Source of the DNA: Microbulbifer sp. THAF38
GTDB lineage: Bacteria > Pseudomonadota > Gammaproteobacteria > Pseudomonadales > Cellvibrionaceae
Assembly (NCBI RefSeq): GCF_009363535.1
Contig: NZ_CP045369.1
Span: 3,731,001-3,795,000 of the forward strand
DNA: 64,000 nucleotides
Reading direction: 5' to 3'
Part shown: one piece after another, positions 1 through 9,043 of the stretch
Layout of the letters: each line of letters opens with the position of its first letter
Numbering within the stretch: the first letter of the stretch is position 1
Position numbers and translations under genes: made by a program
Notes under the pieces: generated by a model
The model's database searches: none
What the model was told of the DNA's origin: nothing
What the model saw: only the letters and a program-made list of their open reading frames with translations

Positions 1-1224
1 ACCAATAATCTGAAACATAAAAACCAACGCTGCAGCAAGACTGGCCCTGCCAGGGCCAACGGCTGTAACGGCAGCCGTTGTGATAGTTGGAAAAAAAAGA
101 CCCAGCCCAATCCCCAGTGATATCAGACCCGGTACTAAGTGCATATAGCGTGTATGTTCCAGCAAACTCGATAACAAGAACATTCCGCCCCCAAGAAAAA
201 TAGCCGCAGCAGATAAGATCACTTTTGCCCCCAGCAAGGCGTAGAGCCTACCGGCAATATAAGAGACAACCCCATAAGTCATCATAACTGGCAGCAGCCC
301 AGCGCCTGACCAGACTGCGGAAAACTTCAACTCTTTTATCAAAAACTGAGGGACATAGAGCAACATTGAGACAAAAATAACCGAGAGTAAAAGTGTTGTA
401 ATGCCCACGGTAAGAAAGCGCCAATTAGTAGCCACATCCGCGGGAATAAGAGGATTACGCTCGGTGTGTGCCTCGGCCCAGGCGAACATGCAAAATGCAA
501 GCACAGAAACAAAAAAGAGCCCAATAATTAAAGAACTCCCCAACCCCATATCCACAACAAGATCCAGCGCCAGCAATAGTGCCAACAAGCAAACAGATAG
601 GAAAGTTATCCCTGCATAGTCCACCTGCTCATCGGCATTCTCTGGAGTGTCATCATCAATCACTCGCCAACTAATCAGCATTGCCAAAAATGCAATGGGA
701 AAATTAATAAAAAATATCCAGCGCCAACTTAAAAAATCTGTTAGAAAACCTCCTAGTAGAGGACCCACCGAATTAGCAAACCCGCACACTGTCATAATCA
801 ACCCCCCGGCCTGCCCAGCCCTGCTCTCAGGCATTATCTGGTAGGTCATACCAAGGATCGCTGGCCACATTAGGGCCCCACCCACCCCCATCAATGCACG
901 GCTGCCCAACAACATCCAGGTATTGACCGCAAAGCCACCTAGCAGGGAAAACAAAATAAATATACTGGTACCAATAAAAAAGAGCCGGCGACGCCCAAAC
1001 ATATCCGCCAGGCGACCGCCGGTTACTATCAATACGCCAAAGACTAAGGCATAACCATTGATCACCCACTGCATTGTGGAAATATCTGCATGAAAATGCT
1101 TCTGCATAGCCGGTATTGCCACAGAAAAGGCTGTAAAGTCATTGGCAATCAGAAATATCGCGAAAGTTAATGCGGTTAATGCAACAATCTGCTTTCGGGA
1201 AAGTGCATCTTTTGCCACCGCCAT
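1..1224 (-). CDS. DHA2-family (EmrB/QacA-type) MFS drug transporter, 3' end outside window
   Basis: The minus strand gives 408 uninterrupted codons from an ATG at 1224 to the window edge, so the C-terminus is missing. The protein begins MAVAKDALSRKQIVALTALT and is strongly hydrophobic. It shows the major facilitator loop motif GGRLADMFGRRR between helices 2 and 3 and a GVGGALMWPAILGM segment like the EmrB/QacA glycine-rich helix. A good ribosome site (GGAG, 5 nt spacer) precedes the ATG. DHA2 members have 14 helices and expel drugs or other amphipathic compounds by proton antiport. No membrane-fusion partner is visible in the window, so the substrate is unknown. Confidence 0.85.
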   Translation of the reverse strand, partial: MAVAKDALSRKQIVALTALTFAIFLIANDFTAFSVAIPAMQKHFHADISTMQWVINGYALVFGVLIVTGGRLADMFGRRRLFFIGTSIFILFSLLGGFAVNTWMLLGSRALMGVGGALMWPAILGMTYQIMPESRAGQAGGLIMTVCGFANSVGPLLGGFLTDFLSWRWIFFINFPIAFLAMLISWRVIDDDTPENADEQVDYAGITFLSVCLLALLLALDLVVDMGLGSSLIIGLFFVSVLAFCMFAWAEAHTERNPLIPADVATNWRFLTVGITTLLLSVIFVSMLLYVPQFLIKELKFSAVWSGAGLLPVMMTYGVVSYIAGRLYALLGAKVILSAAAIFLGGGMFLLSSLLEHTRYMHLVPGLISLGIGLGLFFPTITTAAVTAVGPGRASLAAALVFMFQIIG

Positions 1225-2143
1225 AAATACTCCAATCTTTCGACACTTGGATACATCAGCCCCATATATTCATGATTTTAGTGGGCAATCATTCCTGGCC
1301 CTGGACAATAATTGCAATTGGCAATGGTGGGCTTAGGCTAAAAATTGAGAGTCTAGTACCGCATTACCAGGAAATATTTCTCATAAGCCAAGCTATTCAC
1401 CATCAAGTCAGAAAACTTTATTCCCAGGACTTTCATACTTCTTTCTCATACCGGCTTATCCATTTATCGTCAACACTTACCTATGTAAGCAAACTGAAAT
1501 AGGCAAGTAACCCCTTAAAATCATGAGGTTTACCCTTACATAGCAGTGAGCGTAAGACTACAAAGAATTAGCAGCTGCACGCTAAATCATTCTGGTGAAG
1601 ATACAAATATTCTAGACTTGCAGCCATTAACGTAGTGAATACTTAATGTAGAGGATGGAAATGGTAAATTTCACTTCGTTGAAAAAATCCGCCAACGACC
1701 GGCATCCAGGTAGAGACAAGTAGTAATGCCACTAACAATGGCTTGGAAAAGGTTCTTTGTGCAGTTCTGAAGCTTATCCTCCATTCAGAGCCGATCCAAT
1801 GCAGTAACCCGACTTCGGCGCCGGGCATAGGCGGAAGCAGTAGCCAGCCGTTGAAGTCGGACTTTCTATTACAGGACAAAAAGCAAAGAGCGCTCTTTCC
1901 TCAATTTATTTGAAGAAAAAATACACTAGTAGCCAGCCTCAATATTTCAAACAAAACCAAGCACAGTACATACTCCTCTCCAACTCTTAAGTTTCTCATG
2001 AAAGAATGGCGGAACCGCAGCCATCCTCTATAAAACAAGATCTAAAATTTAGTGAATGCCCCATCAATAATGGGGTATCTAATAGCTGATTTTCGCCAGG
2101 GATTTAGCATTACCCAGAGATCTTTGTAGTAAAGGAGCATCTC
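1225..2143. other. Gene-free stretch between MFS pump and curlin-like gene
   Basis: About 0.9 kb without a convincing reading frame. Short open frames here have no recognisable domain or ribosome site. The last 20 bases hold the ribosome site of the curlin-repeat gene (TAAAGGAG). I see no IS ends or RNA gene. Confidence 0.5.
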
Positions 2144-3367
2144 ATGAAAATCTCTCCTCTTGTCACCACCGCACTGGCTATCGCCATCAGCGGGGGGGCT
2201 CTCGCCGACAATAACTTTGTTATCCTCAATCAATTTGGCACCGGGAATAGCGCCACCGCTAATAATGGCGACTCCGATGTCAATAACAGTTTGATCATAC
2301 AGACCCAGATTGGGGTAAATAACACCGTGGACGCCCTGCAAATTGATGGCACCAGCAACAGTGTTATCAGACAGACGCAAGTAGGCGTGACGAACAACAG
2401 CGAAGCCGCTCAGGAAAACACCACCGCTAGCAGCATCAGCACCGAGCAAACTGGGGACAATAACCAGGTCAATGCCGGCCAGGGAACGACAAGCGATAGC
2501 AGCAACTCAGTAATTCAACTGGGAGCATCTAATAATGCTAATGCGCAGCAAGTCATTGTCACTGCCAGTAGCCAACAGGTACAACAGACAGGCGAGCACA
2601 ATACGGCGGGATCCCTTCAGGAAAATACCAGTGACAGCAGCGGCATCCTCCGTCAGTTTGGTAGTGCCAACAGCGCTAACATCCTGCAGTTCCTAAGTTC
2701 AGAGAGCAGTGCCGATATTTTTCAGGTGGGCTCCGAGAACAGCAGCCGCGTGGACCAGTTGGATAGTACTTCCGTTGTGGGCTCGATCATCCAGGTCGGC
2801 AGCAACAACTTCGCAAAAATTTCTCAACTTGATGGAAACACAGATACCTCTCGAATAGAACAGGCAGGCTCACAAAACTCTGCGGAAACCAGCCAATGGG
2901 TCAGCAGATCCAACTCGGTTAGTATCACTCAGTTGGGCATACTTAACTCTGCCACCAGCAATCAAAACTTCTCCAGGGATGGCGTTATTAATATTAACCA
3001 AGAAGGGGGCGATAACAGCGCAATGGCAAACCAGAATGCCCTGCTAAGCAGCGCTCTTATCAGTCAGGCCGGCAATCACAACGCGGTCACTTCCACTCAG
3101 CTGGGTATCGATGTGCGTTTTTCCGCTTTCCAGGTGGGAGAGAGTAATAGTCTTACACTGGAACAAAATGGCAGCTTACTTACCACTACCTCCGCGCAGA
3201 TCGGCAGCTTGAATACTGCAGAAATCAACCAAAGTGGGTTGCGCAATAACCTGGAATTACTGCAAGTCGGCAGCGCCAATTTTAATCAGGTCACACAGTC
3301 AGGAACTGATGGCAACTCTATTGTAATTCAAATTGGCAACGCCAATACCCTGCATATTTTCCAGTGA
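2144..3367 (+). CDS. Secreted curlin-repeat protein (CsgA/CsgB-like), large
   Basis: 407 residues with a cleavable signal peptide (MKISPLVTTALAIAISGGALA). The rest is built of about 17 curlin-type units with the core QxGxxN, spaced roughly 22 residues apart (QFGTGN, QIGVNN, QVGVTN and so on to QIGNAN). CsgA and CsgB have only five such units and are about 150 residues long, so this is an expanded relative. Curlin units fold as a beta-solenoid and build extracellular amyloid. The protein ends exactly on a repeat (HIFQ then stop). The ribosome site GTAGTAAAGGAG is shared with the second curlin-like gene at 11519. No csgD, E, F or G gene lies nearby, so export and nucleation partners must be elsewhere or absent. 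Confidence 0.8.
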   Translation: MKISPLVTTALAIAISGGALADNNFVILNQFGTGNSATANNGDSDVNNSLIIQTQIGVNNTVDALQIDGTSNSVIRQTQVGVTNNSEAAQENTTASSISTEQTGDNNQVNAGQGTTSDSSNSVIQLGASNNANAQQVIVTASSQQVQQTGEHNTAGSLQENTSDSSGILRQFGSANSANILQFLSSESSADIFQVGSENSSRVDQLDSTSVVGSIIQVGSNNFAKISQLDGNTDTSRIEQAGSQNSAETSQWVSRSNSVSITQLGILNSATSNQNFSRDGVININQEGGDNSAMANQNALLSSALISQAGNHNAVTSTQLGIDVRFSAFQVGESNSLTLEQNGSLLTTTSAQIGSLNTAEINQSGLRNNLELLQVGSANFNQVTQSGTDGNSIVIQIGNANTLHIFQ

Positions 3368-3450
3368 GTGAATCAGTGTAATTTTGTCAGTATTGACTCT
3401 ATGAGTTATCCACAGGTGGGGAAAACGGAAAAGCGCGAGAAAGGAGTAGT

Positions 3451-3488
3451 AAAAAGGTGACCCGGCGTTGGGGATGGTACCGGGTCAC
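3451..3488 (-). terminator. Intrinsic terminator of the chitinase gene
   Basis: Perfect 9-bp stem GTGACCCGG/CCGGGTCAC (3457-3465 with 3480-3488), followed on the minus strand by CTTTTT. It lies about 50 bp past the chitinase stop codon. Confidence 0.7.
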
Positions 3489-3512
3489 TTTGCAAGCGGG
3501 TAAGGGTCTGAC

Positions 3513-3541
3513 AGGGGCGTTAACACACCCCTCTTTTTTTT
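3513..3541 (+). terminator. Intrinsic terminator of the curlin-like gene
   Basis: AGGGG/CCCCT stem (3513-3517 with 3528-3532) followed by eight T residues on the plus strand, about 150 bp past the curlin gene stop. It abuts the end of the convergent chitinase gene. Confidence 0.55.
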
Positions 3542-5942
3542 AATTTTGGTAATCGATTGTCATATCAAAGTTACCTTCCACACACTTGGCATAGTCGCCT
3601 TCATTCAGTGCTGAGTAGGCCGTTTGGTAGTTCACCAGCTGACAAGCGAAACTCTCATTATTGGGGTTATCGGCAGACCAGCCCCAATCTTTATCCCAGT
3701 AAATATTCAGGGAGGCAGCACCGCCCGTCTCGAACTGGCCCATATTGGCACACCCCAACTCTTCATCCGCGGGAATATCCACACCCAGGTACTCTGTGAA
3801 GCTTTGGTAGTAATCTATACGATTCTGGGAGCGGGAATCCTCTGAACCCTTACTACACTCGATAGCGCCGTTCACAATATTGGTGGTCACACCAAAACCG
3901 GAGGTCAGGTTATTCGCCAAATCAACGCTATTGGGCTCCCAGGTACCATCAACGACATGCAACATGCTCGGCTTGGGAGGCTGTGGATATACGAAGAAGA
4001 AGATGGCACTGGCCAAGTTCAACCAGGTATCCGCAACTAGCTCCGGATTCTCCAACAGGGTGTAAATATCACCGTACATGGCCTGAGAGAAGGGACCGTA
4101 GTTATAGTTCCAGCTCAGCTGTTTGGCGCCGCGACCAAAGTAACTCTTGTAGCCACCATCCGCATTGATGGCGCAGGGCCATACATCTGCCGCCCAGCTG
4201 CTGCTGGATTCACAGGCACCATAGCCACCAGAAGTCTCTTCGGTCCAACCGATTTCGCGAATCCAGTAAAGACCCTGGCGCCATTCCGGCTCATCCCAGG
4301 CAGCTGCATGGGCACCAGTCTCCTGGCCGAAGTGGGCAAACATCACCGCCAGTACCTTGCGACAGATGGCATCGGAATCGCGGCCATCGGTGTACTCACC
4401 ACAGAAGGCTGGAAACTTGGCCACCGCGCGCAGAAAATTGGTGTAGGTATATTCCTCGGCCCGCAACGGGAACAGATAATTCCAGGTATCTTCGGATATA
4501 ACACTTTCAACGCGCTGCACGTTTTCCGGATTGGCATTGCGACCGGGCTGAACCGCTTCCACAATACTGTTATCACGGGTCTCAACGGTATGCTTCACCT
4601 CTTGCAGAAGCGAGTCGGTGGTACGGGTAGTCTCCTCCGCCTCGAGTTCACTCAGGCCCATCACATGACCACTGGCAGAGGCACAACCGGTTTGGTTGAT
4701 GCTCACTTCCGCAACATCACTGGCCGCTGAGGAATCGGTAGCCGTCAACTGGAAGGTGTAAGTCACATTGCTGTACACCTCAGACAGGACCGCCTGGGTG
4801 GAACTGCCCACGTAGTTGGAGAGCTTGATCGAGGGACCACCGGTCTGGCTCCAGATATAGCTCATGCCACTGCCGCCGGTGGATTCGGAACCATTCAAAG
4901 TGATACTGCCGGAACAACCCACACTATTGGCGGAAGCGGAGATCACCGCATTCACTGCCCCACCGGAGTTGTCGTTATCGGTGGAATCGTCATCATCGCC
5001 AGTATCGACAGCGAAATTCTGCACAGTAATCTGTGCCTCTTCGGTGGTCTCGCCATCACTGACAATCAGGCTGAAGACATAACTCACATCATAGGTCGTA
5101 GCCGGTAGGGTCACAGAAGTGGAGGCACTGGCACCTGAGGCAATATTCGCTTCGGGGGAGCTCGGTGAGAGCTGCGCCCAGCTATAGCTAAGTGTGTTAT
5201 CGCCACCGGATGCGCTGGCACTAAGTTGAACAGTACCGCCACCAGTCAGTTGCGATTGCGAGGAGGATACGTTTAGGGAGATCGGCGTGGAGCCTGAATT
5301 GCCATCGTTGCTGTCGCCGGTATCACCGTCATCGTCGTTGTCATTGCTTCCGCCATCGGCACAACCATCGGCCTCTTTGAGGATCCAGGGGGAGTCCCAT
5401 GTATTTTGTGCGGTCAATGCATCAGAAGGTAAGTCGCTCCCATTGGCCCACCACTGAGCAAGGAAAACATCACCGGCGTAGCAAACTTCACTGCCCTTGC
5501 GGTAGCTTTGTCCGGATTGATAAGTGGCAACATCACTGGAACCGGAGCTACCAGAGCCACCCGTACTACCGGAATTGCCGGAGTCTGAGCCTGAACTATT
5601 ACTGTCATCGTTGCTGCCAGAATCACCGTTGTCGGCACTATCGTCGGAATCGCCAGTATTACTACTATCTCCCGAGTCCCCGCCGGAAGCATCACAAGCT
5701 CCCGCCTCTTCCAAAATCCAAGGGGAATCCCAGGTGTTTTGCGCAGTTAGCGCCTGGGCTGGACGCTGTTCAGCAGTAGCCCACCACTGAGCTTTAAAAA
5801 GATCGCCGTCATAACAGACTTGACTGCCCCCTTGGTAGTGTTGGCCTTCCACATAGTCTTCAGCAGGCTGATCGGCAGCCGCGCTCTGGGCACCAATCAC
5901 CAGTGCCGAAGCAATGGCAGTGCGTATAAAAAGGTGGTTCAT
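3540..5942 (-). CDS. Secreted multidomain GH19 chitinase
   Basis: 800 residues. Order: signal peptide (about 1-23), CBM5/12 chitin-binding domain (about 28-84, with AQWW and NTWDSPWIL), Ser/Asp/Gly linker, second CBM5/12 domain (about 139-196), acidic linker, two PKD/Ig-like domains (about 220-312 and 330-420), and a catalytic GH19 domain (about 475-720). FAHFGQETGAH carries the general-acid glutamate (E541), and YFGRGAKQLSWNYNYG (601-616) matches the family's substrate-cleft motif. GH19 enzymes invert at beta-1,4-GlcNAc linkages, so the role is extracellular chitin breakdown. The repeated CBM and Asp-rich linkers are typical of marine chitin degraders. The gene is monocistronic, with its own terminator. 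Confidence 0.93.
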   Translation of the reverse strand: MNHLFIRTAIASALVIGAQSAAADQPAEDYVEGQHYQGGSQVCYDGDLFKAQWWATAEQRPAQALTAQNTWDSPWILEEAGACDASGGDSGDSSNTGDSDDSADNGDSGSNDDSNSSGSDSGNSGSTGGSGSSGSSDVATYQSGQSYRKGSEVCYAGDVFLAQWWANGSDLPSDALTAQNTWDSPWILKEADGCADGGSNDNDDDGDTGDSNDGNSGSTPISLNVSSSQSQLTGGGTVQLSASASGGDNTLSYSWAQLSPSSPEANIASGASASTSVTLPATTYDVSYVFSLIVSDGETTEEAQITVQNFAVDTGDDDDSTDNDNSGGAVNAVISASANSVGCSGSITLNGSESTGGSGMSYIWSQTGGPSIKLSNYVGSSTQAVLSEVYSNVTYTFQLTATDSSAASDVAEVSINQTGCASASGHVMGLSELEAEETTRTTDSLLQEVKHTVETRDNSIVEAVQPGRNANPENVQRVESVISEDTWNYLFPLRAEEYTYTNFLRAVAKFPAFCGEYTDGRDSDAICRKVLAVMFAHFGQETGAHAAAWDEPEWRQGLYWIREIGWTEETSGGYGACESSSSWAADVWPCAINADGGYKSYFGRGAKQLSWNYNYGPFSQAMYGDIYTLLENPELVADTWLNLASAIFFFVYPQPPKPSMLHVVDGTWEPNSVDLANNLTSGFGVTTNIVNGAIECSKGSEDSRSQNRIDYYQSFTEYLGVDIPADEELGCANMGQFETGGAASLNIYWDKDWGWSADNPNNESFACQLVNYQTAYSALNEGDYAKCVEGNFDMTIDYQN

Positions 5943-7081
5943 AGAATCTCCGCTATTCGTTTTTAGGCTTCTATTAAAAACGTTGATATATGCGATGAGG
6001 TGGCTTAGCCGGCTGGCGTTATTTCAGGAACAATGAATTAAGAATTCGTGGATAAAACCTACAACGGTTTTTCTATCAATAATATATGACCCGAACGTCC
6101 CATATTTTCAGTCGAGCCTTCATTTACTGACAGGAATAATATTCCTAAACCCCGCTTACTCTTATTTCGGTACAAATAGCTGCACCAGTTAATATTTTCG
6201 ACAAATACTTAAAATTGTTCTGTGCCCTAGCAAAAGCCCCATACAAGCACTGCAGATTCGATTGAGGCATGATGGAATGGTTCCCATAATGAAAAACAAT
6301 TCTTTACAAAACGGAAAGCCTAGAAAAGCCAAAAAGTACCCTAAAAGACTCAAAGCGAAGAACTTTAATACCGTTTAAAAACCCAGATAACTGACAAATA
6401 GCCAGCCCTGCCCAAGCAAAATAGAAATTTAATTTAAATAAATAAATCCAGAACCAAGAAAGCCAGCAACTTCAATAGAAAATTTCTTCAATTAGAGCAG
6501 GTGAAAAACTTCTTCCATATTTCCTCCACATTTATAGGTTATCGGGCGTCACTTAAAGCCAATTTGCAGAGGCGCAAGGTAAGGAAAGGATCATCATAAG
6601 CTCTATCCAAGAGCAAATCCCAGCACTCATATTTAGTTCATAGAGCTAACACTTCGAAGGAAGAGCTACCGACAAGGAACACTAAGCTTGGAAAATAAAA
6701 AGTTATCAGTATTAAGCTACAATAGTGGTGCTTTATTTTAGCAATACGAAAATCCAGGTAGGCATCCCCTCTTCACGCTTGCCAAAAATAAGAGATACAA
6801 AATCTAACTTTCAAGCACAAAAGATTCGAACCCCCAAGAAAATCTGCCTTATCTAAACAGCAACTAAGCTAATAAATTAGCAATCAGGCAGAAAAATGAA
6901 TATTAATTATCCTCCGGCACTCATTGGCAGGTCTAAGCTAAAGAAGTAAAGGAAAGTCTCTTAACTGTCGTTTTACAAACCATACTCTACCCCCTAGCCA
7001 ATAAGACATTGCATTAAAGGCTTGCCAGGGAGAGCAGCGAAAACTAGGATACAACTTCTAGTCTGCTTGAGGTTGTTACAG
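5943..7081. other. AT-rich gene-free stretch upstream of chitinase and MerR gene
   Basis: About 1.1 kb of A/T-rich DNA without a credible gene. It must contain the promoters of the divergent chitinase and MerR genes. I can assign no operator with confidence. Confidence 0.5.
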
Positions 7082-7543
7082 ATGGGTGATCCACGAGAAA
7101 TAGATATTCGCCAAGTGTCCAAGCTTAGCGGGCTTCCCTCTTCGACTCTTAGATATTATGAAGAAAAGGGTTTGATTCAATCCATTAGCAGACGAGGTAT
7201 CGCCAGAGTCTTTCATGCTAGTGTACTTGAGCAGCTCTCCTTGATCTCCCTAGCACGCTATGCCGGCTTCTCGCTTGACGAAATTGCCTGCATGTTCACT
7301 TATAGTGACAAACCCAATATCGACCGTGATCAGCTGCTTCAAAAAGTAGAAGCTCTGGATAAAAATATTCAACGCCTAGTAGCTATGCGCGATGGCTTTA
7401 AGCATTTAGCCAATTGCCCCGAAGACAACCAGCTGGAGTGTTCTAACTTCCAAAATCTTGTGAAGGGGGCAATGAATCTGCAACATGAGGATGAGCAAAC
7501 TGTAAATCCAGACTGCTGTGTAAAAAAGACAAGAATAAAATAA
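7082..7543 (+). CDS. MerR-family transcriptional regulator, CueR-like cysteine pair
   Basis: 153 residues from the ATG at 7082, with a GAGG-type ribosome site about 10 nt upstream. An in-frame TTG at 7022 would add 20 residues that look non-native. The N-terminal MerR helix-turn-helix is clear (IDIRQVSKLSGLPSSTLRYY, then EEKGLI), followed by a dimerisation helix. C112 and C120 form a C-x7-C loop (CPEDNQLEC), the same spacing and numbering as the copper-binding cysteines of E. coli CueR. A further CC pair is at 145-146. Many non-copper MerR proteins also carry such loops, so the inducer is not proven. It lies upstream of a flavin monooxygenase and a convergent multicopper oxidase. Confidence 0.82.
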   Translation: MGDPREIDIRQVSKLSGLPSSTLRYYEEKGLIQSISRRGIARVFHASVLEQLSLISLARYAGFSLDEIACMFTYSDKPNIDRDQLLQKVEALDKNIQRLVAMRDGFKHLANCPEDNQLECSNFQNLVKGAMNLQHEDEQTVNPDCCVKKTRIK

Positions 7544-7676
7544 GGCCCACGGTAAACATCACTAAATCCCAGATTTACTTCTCCCTGTCAGTCAAGCAAC
7601 CTAGTTGATTAGTTATTTAGTTACTAGCGAATGAGAAGTAGAGTGATGTTCTGATAGTTATATTCTTTCAAGGATA

Positions 7677-7726
7677 TTTCCTCTAAGATCTACCCACTCT
7701 AAAGTGTATATCCTCTTAGATCGACC
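7677..7726. promoter_or_regulatory. Direct repeat upstream of flavin monooxygenase gene
   Basis: Two similar 18-mers, TTTCCTCTAAGATCTACC (7677-7694) and TATCCTCTTAGATCGACC (7709-7726), are spaced 32 bp start to start, about three helical turns. They lie about 225 bp before the monooxygenase start. A regulator site is possible, but nothing identifies the protein. Confidence 0.35.
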
Positions 7727-7950
7727 TTGATTAGGTACTCATAGTCACAAAAGGATTGATGCAGAAACCCATTCGCACTCTTCAAGATCAATGCTACTCC
7801 CGTACAACACTAATTGACTAGGATAACGATTCTAGTCGATTCATTGCTGATTTTACGCCCCCCACTAACCAGGAATAAAGGGTCGGTGGCAGCTACCACT
7901 CCTGATTACTGTACTATTGTTGTAAATAAGAGAGAAAGCATCTGGTTTCT

Positions 7951-9012
7951 ATGAAGGTACTAATTGTCGGTGCGGGGCCAACGGGTCTTACTCTTGCCGT
8001 GGAATTAGCACGTCGAAAAATATTCGCCAAGATTATAGATAAACGCGATAGCGCCTCGACTCTGAGCAGGGCTGTTGGAATTACCTCTAAAAGTTTGGAA
8101 TTACTCTCCCATTCAGGGGTATCCAAAAAATTGATTGAAGAGGGGGTACCCATTCAAACAGCTTGCATCTATCGAGGTAGTCACCTTGCCTTGACTATGC
8201 CCCTGCACTCCAGCTCCTCTTATTTTCCAACCATCTTAGGTCTACCCCAGGATCGTACCGAAACCATCCTAGCAGAATCACTGGCTTCAAAGGGTGTGCA
8301 GGTCGAATATAAACTTGCGCTCAATACCTTTCGTGAGGAAGCGCAATACGTTGTGGCCCAGTTCTCTAACAACGAGGAGGAAAACTTCGATCTTATTATC
8401 GGCGCTGATGGTGTTCATAGCGTAGTTCGACAGAATGCCAACATCCCCTACCCCGGATTCGACTTAAAAGAACTTTGGTCTATAGCCGATGTAGAGGTTG
8501 ATGATTGGCCTCACCCTCAAACATTTACGTTAGCTCAGATTAAGTCCGGAGTTGTGGTGGTTTCAGTTCCTATAGGCAAAAATCGATACCGCTTTGTAGC
8601 TAGCTGCGAAAAGGCATTGGAGGCATTTCCCCTCCCTCTAAGGATCCACAAAGTACGACGGGAGGGCATTTTCAAAATCTCTATCCGCCAAGCAAGGAGC
8701 TACTCCAAAGGAAGAGTGCACCTAGCAGGTGATGCAGCACACTGCCATTCTCCAGTTGGGGGGCGGGGCATGAATCTGGGGATTGCGGATGCGGCCGAGT
8801 TAGCCCGGTGTATCGCGGAAGGTCAACTGGATAGATATTCTGCGCTTCGTCATCGAGAAGATAGGAAGGTCATCGATATCACTGAACATGGAAGAAAAAT
8901 TGTCACTGAGCAATCTTTCCTCAGCAAAATTGAATTTAGCGCCCTCTTGGCTGCCGCCAATCATCTGCCTTTTATTAAAAGGAGACTTAGCAGGTTTGTG
9001 GTGGAGTTTTAA
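7951..9012 (+). CDS. FAD-dependent aromatic-ring-hydroxylase-type monooxygenase
   Basis: 353 residues. The N-terminal dinucleotide fold is clear (VLIVGAGPTGLTLAVELARR, GxGxxG at residues 7-12). It is followed by the DG motif (IGADGVHSVVR) and the second FAD motif GDAAHCHSPVGGRGMNLGIAD, which together define the PHBH-fold group A flavin monooxygenases. These enzymes use NAD(P)H and O2 to hydroxylate aromatic or polyketide substrates. The actual substrate cannot be read from the sequence. The protein is a little shorter than typical members (about 380-400). It stands alone, 400 bp downstream of the MerR gene and convergent with the multicopper oxidase (31-bp gap). Confidence 0.87.
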   Translation: MKVLIVGAGPTGLTLAVELARRKIFAKIIDKRDSASTLSRAVGITSKSLELLSHSGVSKKLIEEGVPIQTACIYRGSHLALTMPLHSSSSYFPTILGLPQDRTETILAESLASKGVQVEYKLALNTFREEAQYVVAQFSNNEEENFDLIIGADGVHSVVRQNANIPYPGFDLKELWSIADVEVDDWPHPQTFTLAQIKSGVVVVSVPIGKNRYRFVASCEKALEAFPLPLRIHKVRREGIFKISIRQARSYSKGRVHLAGDAAHCHSPVGGRGMNLGIADAAELARCIAEGQLDRYSALRHREDRKVIDITEHGRKIVTEQSFLSKIEFSALLAAANHLPFIKRRLSRFVVEF

Positions 9013-9043
9013 TAAAAGGAAATTCTCCCCAAACAAATTCACC

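Noticed and set aside
1643..1879. 78-codon minus-strand frame near the left end
   Set aside because: Low-complexity hydrophobic text with no family, no ribosome site; treated as chance.
2144..3367. Curlin-repeat genes as a CRISPR or DNA tandem-repeat locus
   Set aside because: Repetition is at protein level with diverged codons; no identical spacers or repeats.
3449..3541. Single shared terminator between curlin and chitinase genes
   Set aside because: Two separate hairpins each have a T run in a different direction, so they are listed separately.
4308..4730. 140-codon plus-strand frame opposite the chitinase
   Set aside because: Shadow of the GH19 coding strand.
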